Below are positions 28,508 to 37,485 of a stretch of DNA of 64,000 nt, piece by piece; position 1 is the stretch's first letter; each line of letters starts with the position of its first letter. Under the pieces are notes generated by a model. The model ran no database searches. It was given only the letters and a program-made list of their open reading frames with translations, and had not been told where the DNA came from. This DNA is from Flavobacterium xanthum (lineage in GTDB: Bacteria; Bacteroidota; Bacteroidia; Flavobacteriales; Flavobacteriaceae). Location of the stretch: positions 59,851 through 123,850 of the forward strand of contig NZ_FRBU01000007.1 in the NCBI RefSeq assembly GCF_900142695.1, written 5' to 3'. The position numbers and the translations under genes were made by a program.

Positions 28508-29284
28508 TTATCCCTTGATTTGTTTCAAAGACGTTTTGATTCCTCGTATCAAAGACGAACTAAATCCGTGCATTTCCATTTCATTCAAACCAGCAATGGT
28601 GCAGCCTTGTGGCGTAGTTACACGGTCAATTAATTGTTCTGGATGTACTTTTTCTTCGAGTAGCATTTCGGCAGCGCCTTTTACGGTTTGTGCTGAAATG
28701 GCTAATGCGGTCTGCCAGTCAAAACCTATTTCGATACCGGCTTGCATCGATGCGCGAATGTATCGCAACGCAAAAGCGGTTCCACTGGCTGCCAAAACAG
28801 TCGCGGCATCCATTAATTTTTCGTCAATAATAGGAGCGGTTCCTAAACTCTGAAAAAGGGAAACTACGCCTTGTGCTTTCTCTTTGTCTTTTTCGTGGAA
28901 TGCAATACAAGTGGCTGATGCGCCAAATTGTGCCGCAATATTAGGCATGATTCGGATCGCACTATTAGCCGTACCAATCTTGTTTTGTAAATTTTCTATG
29001 GACAAGCCGCTCACTGCCGAAGCGATGATTTTATTGGAAATTACAGGAAGGATTTCGGCTAAAACGGTATCTACTTGGTACGGTTTTATCGTTAAAATAA
29101 TGACATCAGCTTCCTGAATCTGATGAATATTACTAGTGGAAACGGTTGCACCTAATTTTTCAAGATACAGAATACTAGACGTGTTTCTTCGGGTTATAGT
29201 AACTTGATTTTCTGGTGAAAATTTGGATAGTCCTAATGCGATAGAAACACCTAAGTTTCCTCCGCCAATGATGTGTACTTTCAT
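28508..29284 (-). CDS. proC: Pyrroline-5-carboxylate reductase
   Basis: Last step of proline synthesis, NAD(P)H-dependent. 258 residues. Rossmann start MKVHIIGGGNLGVSIALGL, the substrate and active region IRIMPNIAAQFG, LAASGTAFALRYIRASMQAG and the C-terminal VTTPQGCTIAGLNEME, which is the ProC signature (TSPGGTTIxGL in most enzymes). Cytoplasmic, single gene. Confidence 0.93.
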   Translation of the reverse strand: MKVHIIGGGNLGVSIALGLSKFSPENQVTITRRNTSSILYLEKLGATVSTSNIHQIQEADVIILTIKPYQVDTVLAEILPVISNKIIASAVSGLSIENLQNKIGTANSAIRIMPNIAAQFGASATCIAFHEKDKEKAQGVVSLFQSLGTAPIIDEKLMDAATVLAASGTAFALRYIRASMQAGIEIGFDWQTALAISAQTVKGAAEMLLEEKVHPEQLIDRVTTPQGCTIAGLNEMEMHGFSSSLIRGIKTSLKQIKG

Positions 29285-29446
29285 GCTGGTTGTGGTTTTC
29301 CTCTCCCCTCCCGAAGCTTCGGTACCTCTCCAAAAGATAGCGTTCTGTTAGGGTAAAGTGTTGGTTGTGTAGTTATAGTTGTATTAGTTTGTTGTTTAAT
29401 TCCCTATCAAATTCTATTATCTTTCTTCTTTGTTCTATTCTCTCTC

Positions 29447-30799
29447 TTAAAACCCTAAAATCATTTTTGCTATCGAAAAATAAATCAAAATTCCGCAAAT
29501 ATCATTACTCGTTGTGATGAACGGTCCCGTTGCTAAAGCGGGGTCAATACCAAATTTATCCAGCAATAACGGAACAAAAGTTCCTATTAATGAAGCAATA
29601 ATAATTACCGACATCAATGCTACGGTAACAATAATTCCGATTATAATTTCAACATTCAACAGAAAATGACTTCCTAAAAATAATATCGTAGCCAAAATAA
29701 GTCCGTTTAATAAACTTAGTGACACTTCTTTGACCAATCTACTAAATAATGATCCACTTAACGTATTGTTTGCCAAACCCTGCACAATAATTGCCGAAGA
29801 TTGCACCCCAACATTTCCTGCCATAGCTGCAATAAGGGGCGTGAAAAAGAACAAATTCCCATGTTCAAGCATCGCTCCTTCAAATAATCCGAGCACTTTT
29901 ACAGAGATAAAACCACCTAAAAGAGCCAAAACTAGCCAAGGCAAGCGTGCTTTTGTATGTTCAAATATACTGTCATCCGCTTCTACGTCCTGTGAGATAC
30001 CTGCTGCCAACTGGTAATCTTCATCGGCCTCGTCCTTGATTACATCTACAATGTCATCAATGGTGATTCGGCCTACTAGTCTTCCTAATTCATCTACAAC
30101 TGGAATGGCTTCTAAATCGTATTTTTGCATGATTCGCGCCACCTCAACATCTTCAGTATCTACTTTTACCGAGTTCAATTTTCGAATATAAACATCGTTA
30201 ATTGGCGTTCTGGAAGAAGTAGTCAATAAATCCTTGAGAGACAAACGTCCTTTTAGCCGGTCTTCATCATCCACCACATAAATAGAATGAACTCTGGAAA
30301 TATTTTCGGCCTGAATGCGCATTTCTTTGACACAAGTAAGTACATTCCAATTTTCATTGACTTTAACCAATTCTTTGTGCATGATTCCACCTGCGGTATC
30401 TTCGTCATAACGCAACAAATCCACAATATCTTTGGCATGCTCTACATCCTGAAGTTCTGATATTACTTCTGCTTTCAAATCTTGCGAAAGCTCGGCAATA
30501 ATATCGGCTGCATCATTCGTTTCCAACTCGTCTAACTCTTCCGCAATCTCCTTTGGCGAAAGCCTGCTTAATATATTCTCGCGTAAATCATCCTCTAATT
30601 CTAGAAGAATTTCAGCGGTTTTTTCACTGTCTAAAACTTTAAAAATATAGGTCGCTTCATTAAAATCAAGCTCATCTAGAATTTCAGCAATATCAGCGTG
30701 ATGCATATCATTCAATAAAACGCCCAGTTGCTCGTCGTTTTTATTTTGAATAAGTTGCTCTAATTCTTGAATTAGTACTTTGCTGATTTTAAACTCCAT
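29447..30799 (-). CDS. mgtE: Magnesium transporter MgtE
   Basis: Inner-membrane Mg2+ channel of 450 residues. Residues about 1-125 are the MgtE N domain with acidic repeats ([37 protein letters not shown]). Two CBS domains follow at about 130-255 ([31 protein letters not shown]). Five membrane segments follow from about 285, with [10 protein letters not shown] and [16 protein letters not shown], which lines the pore. Its start overlaps the end of rsmA by 11 bases, so the two are co-translated. Confidence 0.95.
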   Translation of the reverse strand: MEFKISKVLIQELEQLIQNKNDEQLGVLLNDMHHADIAEILDELDFNEATYIFKVLDSEKTAEILLELEDDLRENILSRLSPKEIAEELDELETNDAADIIAELSQDLKAEVISELQDVEHAKDIVDLLRYDEDTAGGIMHKELVKVNENWNVLTCVKEMRIQAENISRVHSIYVVDDEDRLKGRLSLKDLLTTSSRTPINDVYIRKLNSVKVDTEDVEVARIMQKYDLEAIPVVDELGRLVGRITIDDIVDVIKDEADEDYQLAAGISQDVEADDSIFEHTKARLPWLVLALLGGFISVKVLGLFEGAMLEHGNLFFFTPLIAAMAGNVGVQSSAIIVQGLANNTLSGSLFSRLVKEVSLSLLNGLILATILFLGSHFLLNVEIIIGIIVTVALMSVIIIASLIGTFVPLLLDKFGIDPALATGPFITTSNDICGILIYFSIAKMILGF

Positions 30800-31568
30800 C
30801 GGCTTCTATTTTTTGGGTAAGTGCAATGAACTCTTCTACATTTAATTGTTCTGGACGTAGATCAAAGATTTTGTCTTCTCGCAAACTATCGGACAAATTT
30901 AAGGTTTTTAAACTATTTCGTAACGTTTTGCGTCGTTGTTGAAAAGCGGTTTTTACTACAGTGAAAAATAACTTTTCGCCGCATGGCAAACTGTAATCTT
31001 TCTTCCTGCGCAAACGTAAAACTCCCGATTTCACTTTTGGTGGTGGAATAAAAACATGTTCATCTACCGTAAATAAATACTCCGCATCGTAAAAGGCTTG
31101 AACCAAAACCGATAGAATTCCATAGGCTTTTGTTCCTTTTTTTTCACAAATTCGTTGCGCTACTTCTTTCTGGAACATTCCTGCAAATTCGGGAATCTGA
31201 TCACGATATTCCAAAGTTCTAAATACAATTTGAGTCGAAATATTATAGGGAAAATTTCCAATGATAGCGAACTGCTTTCCTTCGAATATCTCATTTATAT
31301 TGTACCGCAAGAAATCTTTAGAAATGATTCGGTCCTTTAATTTTGGATAATTTTCATCTAAATATGTCACTGATTCCGCATCGATTTCAATAACATAGGT
31401 ATTCACGGGTTTATCCAATAAATATTTAGTCAAAACTCCCATTCCGGGACCTATTTCTAATACATCCTCATATCCTTCTAAGTTCAAGGTGTCTGCAATA
31501 TCTTTTGCAATGCTTTCATCTTTTAAGAAATGTTGTCCGAGGTGTTTTTTGGCTTTTACTTTTTCCAT
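30789..31568 (-). CDS. rsmA: 16S rRNA (A1518/A1519-N6) dimethyltransferase
   Basis: Also called KsgA; dimethylates two adjacent adenines near the 3' end of 16S rRNA during 30S assembly. 259 residues. [13 protein letters not shown] at the start, SAM site [15 protein letters not shown], motif IV as NFPYNIS (usually NLPYNI) and C-terminal RRKTLRNSL. It overlaps mgtE by 11 bases and lies 42 bases after the nucleotidyltransferase gene on the same strand. Confidence 0.96.
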   Translation of the reverse strand: MEKVKAKKHLGQHFLKDESIAKDIADTLNLEGYEDVLEIGPGMGVLTKYLLDKPVNTYVIEIDAESVTYLDENYPKLKDRIISKDFLRYNINEIFEGKQFAIIGNFPYNISTQIVFRTLEYRDQIPEFAGMFQKEVAQRICEKKGTKAYGILSVLVQAFYDAEYLFTVDEHVFIPPPKVKSGVLRLRRKKDYSLPCGEKLFFTVVKTAFQQRRKTLRNSLKTLNLSDSLREDKIFDLRPEQLNVEEFIALTQKIEADGV

Positions 31569-31610
31569 TTTTTATGCTGAATACTTTCCAGTATTTTTTA
31601 TTACCCTAAT

Positions 31611-32090
31611 TTATTGATTTTTGTTTATTTCTCGCAATTGCTGAATATCCAATAAATCCTTAGGCCTGTTTGCTTTAATTTTACTTGTTATTAAATCCTC
31701 TAATGACAGTACATTCCATTTTAAAAAGAGAGTGTCCTTCACTTGTACTTCTTCACTACTTTCAAACGCTTCTGCAAAAGTTTTATTTACAGAAAATTTT
31801 GTGATTAATTCTAAATCTAAGTCTACTGGAGAGAATTTAACGGATATATTTTGTTCTTGTTTTTTTACATTTTCGGGGAAATCATCAATTTCATATCCCA
31901 TTTCATTAAAAACGGACACTAATTTTTTAAAGTTTTCATCCGTGGTCTCAATCCAAAAATCGACAGCTGCTGAATGACGCTGGTATCCATGAAAATTTAC
32001 TGCTCCTCCGCCAACCATCAACATTCTGACATTATGTATATTGGCAATAGCAATGAATTGACTAATATTTTCTTCCCATTTTTGAAACAT
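31611..32090 (-). CDS. Nucleotidyltransferase-fold protein (MNT/AbiEii/DUF6036-like)
   Basis: 159 residues. Nucleotidyltransferase start MLMVGGGAVNFHGYQRHSAA, then VDFWIETTDENF, and later DLDLELITKFS and LEDLITSKIKANRPKDLLDI, the helix seen in AbiEii-type and DUF6036 enzymes. The usual motif R-x-T-x-D-x-D-x-W reads R-H-S-A-A-V-D-F-W, so the first metal-binding Asp is Ala. It starts one base after the stop of a 60-residue protein, forming a tight pair. Such pairs can be toxin-antitoxin modules, but either role is unproven here. It interrupts the rsmA-DUF4286 neighbourhood. Confidence 0.75.
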   Translation of the reverse strand: MFQKWEENISQFIAIANIHNVRMLMVGGGAVNFHGYQRHSAAVDFWIETTDENFKKLVSVFNEMGYEIDDFPENVKKQEQNISVKFSPVDLDLELITKFSVNKTFAEAFESSEEVQVKDTLFLKWNVLSLEDLITSKIKANRPKDLLDIQQLREINKNQ

Positions 32091-32091
32091 A

Positions 32092-32274
32092 TCAGCTTGC
32101 TTTTATTTGAATAATAAAATTCGAATTTGTGTCGTTTTTATGCTTCACCGGAAATTGATTAACCTTCTCCATCAAACGCAAAAATTGATAAAAACGTTCT
32201 GCTTTGGACAATTTCAAAAAATCCTCCAATTGTTTTCTGTTGCTTTCCTCTTTGGTTTGAAAATGGATTTCCAT
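32092..32274 (-). CDS. Small partner protein of the nucleotidyltransferase
   Basis: 60 residues, charged and helical: it starts MEIHFQTKEESNRKQLEDFL, continues LSKAERFYQFLRLMEKVNQF and ends NFIIQIKAS. No signal peptide or membrane segment. It starts two bases after the DUF4286 stop and ends one base before the nucleotidyltransferase ATG, so its placement is strictly coupled to both. It may be an antitoxin or accessory subunit for the nucleotidyltransferase (inference). I know no named domain. Confidence 0.75.
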   Translation of the reverse strand: MEIHFQTKEESNRKQLEDFLKLSKAERFYQFLRLMEKVNQFPVKHKNDTNSNFIIQIKAS

Positions 32275-32276
32275 GG

Positions 32277-32591
32277 CTATTTATAATCTGCAATCAGTTC
32301 TAATTCTGTTCTAAACGCCAACATTTTATCTCCAAATAATTTTAATCCTTCTTCACGAAAACCTGGCGCATCTTCCTGATAATATTTCTCCAAAGTTTCC
32401 TTACTATCCGTGGTGTACTGAACAGAATAGGTTACTCCGCCCATTTCTTCTTCAATTAAAACCCGAACCATTCTTGCAGCAGAGAATTTTCCTGTAGCCA
32501 GAATTTCAGGAATGTGCTTGTGTTGCATCCAGATCATCCATTGATCGTGAACACTTTCGTGTATGTTTGTAGTAACGTTGTATAGTATCAT
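32277..32591 (-). CDS. DUF4286 family protein
   Basis: 104 residues. A single alpha-beta ferredoxin-like domain: MILYNVTTNIHESVHDQWMI, MQHKHIPEILATGKFSAARM, VTYSVQYTTDSKETLEKYYQ and FREEGLKLFGDK. DUF4286 proteins are often found next to rsmA, a TPR protein and serS in Flavobacteriaceae. Function unknown. Immediately followed by the small-protein/nucleotidyltransferase pair. A repeat of G/C tracts lies upstream. Confidence 0.88.
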   Translation of the reverse strand: MILYNVTTNIHESVHDQWMIWMQHKHIPEILATGKFSAARMVRVLIEEEMGGVTYSVQYTTDSKETLEKYYQEDAPGFREEGLKLFGDKMLAFRTELELIADYK

Positions 32592-32593
32592 AT

Positions 32594-32740
32594 CAGCCCC
32601 CTAACCCCCCAAGGGGGAATCCTACTAGGGGTAAGTAGGGTTAAAAATGTCATTAATTTATATACCATTCGCTATAATTATAGCAAAAATTCATTGTTTA
32701 TAGTGTTCCTTTAATTCCCCCTTCGGGGGTTAGGGGGCTA
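32594..32740. repeat. G/C-tract inverted repeat flanking a 90-base spacer
   Basis: Left arm AGCCCCCTAACCCCCCAAGG (from 32594) continues GGGGAAT; right arm ATTCCCCCTTCGGGGGTTAG continues GGGGGCT to 32739. They are near-perfect inverted copies. The right arm contains the stop codon of the upstream TPR gene. The spacer is AT-rich. Confidence 0.8.
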
Positions 32741-34508
32741 TCGTATCTCCCCGCAACTGCCTGAATTTCTTCCTAGCTTCCACAAAATAAATACTATCCT
32801 CATGACCGAAAATTATCTTTTCGTATAGTGGTTTCGCTTTCTCTGGCACCACTTGCTTGTTATAAATTTCTGCTGCAAAATACAAAGCTTCGTCTATGTA
32901 AATTCCGTCGCTATGTTGGTCGATAATCGTTTGATATTGGCTTAAAGCCAAAGCAAAATCACCTTTCTTTTTATATATTTTGCCCAATCGCAACAAGGTG
33001 ACTGCCTCGATTTCTTCTCCTTTATGATTTCTAAGTATGGCTAGAAATTGTGTTATAGCCTCCTCATTCCTTTTTTGAAACAACAGGTAATCTCCTTTAG
33101 CAAACTGTTTCAAAGCGGTTTGTGTCGAATCCGCAACGGTATTGTCATTGATTAACAGAAAATACTCTAAGGCATCATTAGCAATCAATTGCGTATTTGC
33201 CGATTTTAATTCCTTGAACTGTTTCAATGCCCAAACGAAATCGGTTTTAAAATAACTCGTTTTGGCTGCTTTCAGACTGGCTTCATGCGCCATGACATCG
33301 TTCTTCAAATCCAATTCAATCTGTGAATAATAGATCAATGCCTGATTGAATTTCTCTTCGTACAGCAAAATATCTGCGAGTTCCATTTTGGCATTAGCCA
33401 CTTCGTAATCATTCAGTTGCAACTCCAATGCGCTCTTGACAATTGCTTTTGCTTCCTCTGGTTTTTTTAACTTAAAAGCCGTGAAATGAGCCTGAATTAG
33501 CTGCAAAGATAAGGTAAAAGGACTTATTTCAAATTGTTTCAACAAATCCTCTAATTCTTTGCCGATGATAACCAATTCATTATCCGCTGCTTTTTCTATT
33601 TTCATTTCAATCAAATACGAATTGGCTTGGATAAGTAATTCTAAATCTTGGGTGTTTTCCAATACAAAACCAAGTATTTCCTTAGCCGCTGCCTCATTTT
33701 CCTCTTCAATAGCCAGTTGCCCTAAATTCACAATATTAGCAAGTGATTCTGAGTTGCGTTTGTAAATGGCTTTCTCTTGAATAAATGCTTTTTCGAACTC
33801 TTTTTGCTGTACATAAAACCAACTCAAATAATGGTTCCAAAAAATATCTTGATTTTTCTGGGTTCTTAGGATTAATGCCTTACGTAAGAGTTCATTGAAA
33901 TTTGCATCTCCTTCGTCAACCATAAAGCGAACCAGCTGATTTTGGATTCTGATAGAGTTTTGAGGATTCGTAAACGCTTCGTCCAAAAAGGTAGCAATCA
34001 TCATTTCCATATTAGCCATTTGACCGTAAAGCAACCCTATTTGATAATTGAAATTAAAATTCTGATCCGATTCTGAAGCGGTTTGATAGGATTTCAGCGC
34101 ATAATCGAGTAACACTTTTCGCTCAAAAGCGTTAGCAATTCCGTACACGTCATTTGGATTTTTTTTAATTCGTTCTACTGCCTGCTCGTAGTATATTTTA
34201 GCTGTGTCATCCTTTTTTTGCAGCTGGAAATTATACCCTAATTCCACCAGAAGATTTCCCTGCTGGTATTTCTCCAGTCGCTGTTGAATGGCTTTTTCGG
34301 CACTTTCAAATTGTAGTAATTGTTGCGCACAATCAATTGTTCTAAGGAAATACTGAGAGTTTTGAGGAATCTCTTTCAGCAGTTCTTCGTAGCTGATTTT
34401 TGCTTTTTCAAAATCGCCTTTGTCATAATAATACTGTGCTAATTGCTCGTTTTGCGAAAAACAAACCAATGAAAAAAACAGCGCGATATGTAGAAAAATA
34501 TTTTTCAT
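32730..34508 (-). CDS. Secreted TPR protein
   Basis: 592 residues. Signal peptide 1-18 (IALFFSLVCFSQ). Tetratricopeptide repeats over the rest, e.g. LAQYYYDKGDFEKAKISYEE, ALSQYQTIIDQHSDGIYIDE and EALYFAAEIYNKQVVPEKAK. Probably a periplasmic scaffold. It lies upstream of DUF4286 and downstream of serS on the same strand, a typical Flavobacteriaceae order. The last codons (TIAP and stop) come from the G/C-tract repeat, so the C-terminus may have been altered by repeat insertion. Confidence 0.88.
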   Translation of the reverse strand: MKNIFLHIALFFSLVCFSQNEQLAQYYYDKGDFEKAKISYEELLKEIPQNSQYFLRTIDCAQQLLQFESAEKAIQQRLEKYQQGNLLVELGYNFQLQKKDDTAKIYYEQAVERIKKNPNDVYGIANAFERKVLLDYALKSYQTASESDQNFNFNYQIGLLYGQMANMEMMIATFLDEAFTNPQNSIRIQNQLVRFMVDEGDANFNELLRKALILRTQKNQDIFWNHYLSWFYVQQKEFEKAFIQEKAIYKRNSESLANIVNLGQLAIEEENEAAAKEILGFVLENTQDLELLIQANSYLIEMKIEKAADNELVIIGKELEDLLKQFEISPFTLSLQLIQAHFTAFKLKKPEEAKAIVKSALELQLNDYEVANAKMELADILLYEEKFNQALIYYSQIELDLKNDVMAHEASLKAAKTSYFKTDFVWALKQFKELKSANTQLIANDALEYFLLINDNTVADSTQTALKQFAKGDYLLFQKRNEEAITQFLAILRNHKGEEIEAVTLLRLGKIYKKKGDFALALSQYQTIIDQHSDGIYIDEALYFAAEIYNKQVVPEKAKPLYEKIIFGHEDSIYFVEARKKFRQLRGDTIAP

Positions 34509-34514
34509 CTTGAA

Positions 34515-34592
34515 AGTGTTCAGTATTCAGTGTTCAGTTTGCTAAACGGTACATTGTCCAAAAACTAACTGAACACCGATCACTGACCACTA
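34515..34592. repeat. TTCAGT-type palindromic repeat
   Basis: AGTGTTCAGTATTCAGTGTT and its continuation CAGTTT on the left face AACTGAACACCGATCACTGA and CCACT on the right; GTGTTCAGTT (34530-34539) and AACTGAACAC (34567-34576) are exact complements. The repeat fills the gap between serS and the TPR gene and reaches the serS stop codon. Confidence 0.7.
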
Positions 34593-35861
34593 ATTTATAA
34601 TATCAAACCCACAGTACGAACGTAAAACCTCAGGAATTACAATTCCTTCTGGAGTTTGGTAGTTTTCTAAAATTCCGGCCAAAACTCTTGGCAAAGCCAA
34701 TGCACTTCCGTTTAAAGTGTGTGCCAATTGGTTTTTTCCGTCCTTGTCTTTGAAACGCAATTTCAAACGATTCGCTTGAAAAGTTTCAAAATTAGAAACC
34801 GAACTAATCTCTAACCAACGGTCTTGCGCCGTTGAAAACACTTCGAAATCATACGTCAAAGCCGATGTGAATCCCATATCGCCACCACAAAGACGCAATA
34901 TTCGGTAAGGTAATTTTAGCTCTTGCAAAATGCTTTTCACATGTTCTACCATTCCGTCAAGCGCTTCGTATGATTTATCAGGATGTTCCACTCGAACGAT
35001 TTCCACTTTGTCAAATTGATGCAAACGGTTTAATCCGCGGACATGCGCTCCATAAGAACCTGCTTCACGACGGAAACATGGCGTGTAAGCCGTGGTTAAA
35101 ACCGGTAATTCATTTTCGTTCAAAATTACATCACGAAATAAATTGGTTACGGGAACCTCAGCCGTTGGAATTAAATATAAATCATCTGTTTTGTCATGGT
35201 ACATTTGCCCTTCTTTGTCGGGCAATTGTCCCGTTCCATAAGCAGATGCTTCGTTTACCATGTGTGGCACCTGAACTTCATTGTAACCTGCAGCGGTATT
35301 TTTATCCAAGAAATAATTGATTAAAGCCCGTTGTAATTTGGCTCCTTTTCCTTTATACACCGGAAATCCTGCACCCGTGATTTTTACTCCAAGCTCAAAA
35401 TCGATGATGTCGTATTTTTTTACCAATTCCCAATGTGGTTGCGCTCCTTCGTGCAAAACCGGGATTTCACCTTCTTCAAAAACGTTTAAGTTTTCCTCGG
35501 GAGTTTTTCCAACAGGAACGATATCCGCAGGAAGATTGGGTAACGTATATAATTTTTCTAAAAGTGATGTTGCAAGTACATCTGCATTTTCAGCTAATTT
35601 TTTACTTTTCTCTTTTAATAAAACGGTTTTTTCTTTTAGAATAGCTGCTTTTGATTTCTCTCCGCTTTTCATCAATTCGCCAATATCTTTGGATAATTTA
35701 TTAGATTCGGATAGAATTCCGTCTAGCTCCACTTGTGTTGCGCGGCGTTTTTCATCCAGTTGTACCACTTCTTCAACAATACTTTTGGCATCCATATTTC
35801 TTTTTGCCAAAGCATTGATTACTTTTTCTTGATTCTCTCTAATAAATGCGATTTGTAACAT
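34590..35861 (-). CDS. serS: Seryl-tRNA synthetase
   Basis: Charges tRNA-Ser. 423 residues, normal. N-terminal coiled-coil arm at about 30-110, class II catalytic core with VQVPHMVNEASAYGTGQLP, TAEVPVTNL, CFRREAGSYG (motif 2) and NGSALALPRVLAGILENYQT (motif 3). The start MLQIAFIRENQEKVINAL is the family start. A -7 element lies about 40 bases upstream. Confidence 0.97.
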   Translation of the reverse strand: MLQIAFIRENQEKVINALAKRNMDAKSIVEEVVQLDEKRRATQVELDGILSESNKLSKDIGELMKSGEKSKAAILKEKTVLLKEKSKKLAENADVLATSLLEKLYTLPNLPADIVPVGKTPEENLNVFEEGEIPVLHEGAQPHWELVKKYDIIDFELGVKITGAGFPVYKGKGAKLQRALINYFLDKNTAAGYNEVQVPHMVNEASAYGTGQLPDKEGQMYHDKTDDLYLIPTAEVPVTNLFRDVILNENELPVLTTAYTPCFRREAGSYGAHVRGLNRLHQFDKVEIVRVEHPDKSYEALDGMVEHVKSILQELKLPYRILRLCGGDMGFTSALTYDFEVFSTAQDRWLEISSVSNFETFQANRLKLRFKDKDGKNQLAHTLNGSALALPRVLAGILENYQTPEGIVIPEVLRSYCGFDIIN

Positions 35862-35901
35862 AGCTTGATTTTTTTTGGGCTAACTTGTATAATAATGGAA
35901 G

Positions 35902-35909
35902 CAAATTTA
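35902..35909 (-). promoter_or_regulatory. -7 element for serS
   Basis: TAAATTTG on the minus strand, exact TAnnTTTG, 40 bases before the serS start. No -33 at normal spacing. Confidence 0.45.
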
Positions 35910-35999
35910 AGGAAATGTTTGGGACTTACGTGGGAAAGTTATGAGGAAAAACGATTTACTCAATCTGTAAAAAACCATTTCACAAAGATGGATAAAGCA

Positions 36000-36180
36000 G
36001 ACACAGAGATTCACAAAGTTTAACTTTAAAATTCTTTAAGCAACTTGTGAAAAATCTATTCTTAAAGAGCCACAAAAAAGACGCAGAGATTCACGAAGTT
36101 TAACAAAAGAACAAGATAGTTTGCCTTTATAATCTTTGCGAGTCTCTGTGTTTTTTTCTTTGTGTGCCTCTGCGAAATAG
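36000..36180. repeat. CACAGAGATTCAC direct and inverted repeats
   Basis: A 25-base unit beginning GACACAGAGATTCACAAAG (36000-36024) recurs at 36080-36104 with two changes. An inverted copy reads CTTTGCGAGTCTCTGTG from 36134, so the right part can fold into a long imperfect hairpin. Lies after the DMP19 gene on its strand and may end its transcript. A related phrase, CACAAAGTTCACGAAG, occurs at 17581. Confidence 0.75.
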
Positions 36181-36195
36181 CTCTACCCAAGCAAC

Positions 36196-36735
36196 TTACT
36201 CTCTTTTTATTTCGTGTCCCACAAATTCTTCCAAAACAGCAAACATATCATCCACCGAAAGCACTTCGAGATCGGGATGGGATTTTAAGAAATCAGCATT
36301 CAAATTTACTAGATTTTCTTCTAGTTCGAAAAAAGTATCGGTATTGAGCAAATCACGAATTGGGTTTACGCCCTCGAGCTTTCCTTTCAAGAACTTACTC
36401 AATTTTACGCTACTCATTAGTTTTACTTTTTTGGACTGTTGTTGAAACAATTCTAAATGTTTTTCGGCGCCCAATATTTGTAAACCTTCTTCAATAAGTT
36501 CGTTGAGCTCCTTGTCCCAACCTGAATTATGGACAAATTGAGCAAAATTCCCTTCGGTACATTGCGAGGTGTAATAATCCAGATAATAACTCATTAAGGC
36601 ATCTTCGTGAATCAAATCATCATCTATTTTTTCCTCACGCATCAGGTTGATTACCGAAATATTAGAGTTGATTATGTCTTGTGGGTTTTCGCTATTTGCT
36701 GCGGTTTCTGAAATTATGATTCTACCGAATTCCAT
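36196..36735 (-). CDS. DMP19 family protein
   Basis: 179 residues, acidic, cytoplasmic. Start at the ATG 36735 (MEFGRIIISETA); a longer frame could begin with GTG at 36783, but that codon lies at the edge of an intergenic repeat. Helical, DMP19-like: DALMSYYLDYYTSQCTEGNF, QFVHNSGWDKELNELIEEGL and LGAEKHLELFQQ. DMP19 of Neisseria is a dsDNA mimic; whether this protein mimics DNA is not known. Between two repeat clusters. Confidence 0.75.
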   Translation of the reverse strand: MEFGRIIISETAANSENPQDIINSNISVINLMREEKIDDDLIHEDALMSYYLDYYTSQCTEGNFAQFVHNSGWDKELNELIEEGLQILGAEKHLELFQQQSKKVKLMSSVKLSKFLKGKLEGVNPIRDLLNTDTFFELEENLVNLNADFLKSHPDLEVLSVDDMFAVLEEFVGHEIKRE

Positions 36736-36780
36736 GGATTTGTGTTTAAGGAGTTTGGCGGCAAATTTCGTTTTTTTTGC

Positions 36781-36880
36781 CACAGATTACACGGATTAAA
36801 ACGGATTTTTTTTGGAGTCGTGTTTTAAGAGATTATTTTTTAATAGCAAATTTCACAAATTAGCACAGATTCTTTTCAAA
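36781..36880. repeat. CACGGATT / AGCACAGATT dispersed repeat
   Basis: CACAGATTACACGGATTAAA continues ACGGATTTTTTTT, and 60 bases on TTCACAAATTAGCACAGATT follows. This is a phrase I recognise as common between genes in Flavobacterium; a loosely similar phrase (GCGAATTCGCGAATTA) lies at 18852. No gene in it. Confidence 0.55.
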
Positions 36881-36881
36881 T

Positions 36882-37052
36882 TTATCCGGCATCAGATTCG
36901 TCACTATTTTTTTGCTGATTCATTTTAGTAATCAAAGTTTTCAAGCGCAAGGCTTTTTCTTTTTTTTCTTCTTGAAGTTTAGCCTTTTTTCGATTTAGCA
37001 ATTTAGTATGCAAAGCTTTATTTTTAGTATTTTTTTCGGGTCCTTTTGCCAT
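36882..37052 (-). CDS. Small lysine-rich protein (56 aa)
   Basis: A 56-residue frame too short for many gene finders. It starts MAKGPEKNTKNKALHTKLLN and goes on RKKAKLQEEKKEKALRLKTL to end SDESDAG. Strongly basic, coil-forming, no membrane segment. It is the last gene of a cluster of small genes, 52 bases after the four-helix membrane protein. The composition suggests nucleic-acid or ribosome contact (inference). Codon use is normal. Confidence 0.65.
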   Translation of the reverse strand: MAKGPEKNTKNKALHTKLLNRKKAKLQEEKKEKALRLKTLITKMNQQKNSDESDAG

Positions 37053-37104
37053 GGTTTTTGATTTGATTTATTTTCTTTTAAAATGCATAACCGAAGATTT
37101 TATT

Positions 37105-37485
37105 TTAAATATCCTGTAAACCTTTTCCTAAAAGCCTTACGCCTTTCTTATTTTCACTGAAATAGAATAGTAATCCTCCTATAAAATATAAAATTACGTC
37201 TGCCCAATCTGCTGTATATCTCTGATTAAAACTTGGAAGATAATATTCGAAATAAAAAGAGTAATAACTCGCTAAAAGAATAACAAAGCCTAATGGAAAT
37301 TTAAAATCTTTATCTTTTTTTAAATGGCGAATTGTAAATTCCATCGCACCTAACAACAGTGGAAGACAAAACAAATCATTCGCATAATTATTGATTACTG
37401 ATGGCAATGGCAAGCTGAACCGCTGCAAGACATAGATTGCCAAAGCGGTTACAAACATACCTATGTAAATCACTACTCTAAACAT
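37105..37485 (-). CDS. Small membrane protein, four predicted helices
   Basis: 126 residues, almost wholly hydrophobic: VVIYIGMFVTALAIYVL, NDLFCLPLLLGAMEF, FVILLASYYSFYF and WADVILYFIGGLLFYF, with short basic loops. No recognised motif. The first codons overlap the end of a 54-residue membrane protein gene by eight bases, so the two are translationally coupled and may act together. Confidence 0.7.
   Translation of the reverse strand: MFRVVIYIGMFVTALAIYVLQRFSLPLPSVINNYANDLFCLPLLLGAMEFTIRHLKKDKDFKFPLGFVILLASYYSFYFEYYLPSFNQRYTADWADVILYFIGGLLFYFSENKKGVRLLGKGLQDI

Larger units (their letters stand above)
35862..36195. other. Intergenic region made largely of repeats
   Basis: 334 bases without a gene. 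It holds the serS promoter and a set of CACAGAG-type direct and inverted repeats (see 36000-36180). No credible open frame. Confidence 0.6.

Noticed and set aside
35317..35832. 171-codon frame antisense to serS
   Set aside because: It lies inside the intact serS gene and its composition (Ser/Phe-rich) is that of the complement of a coding sequence.
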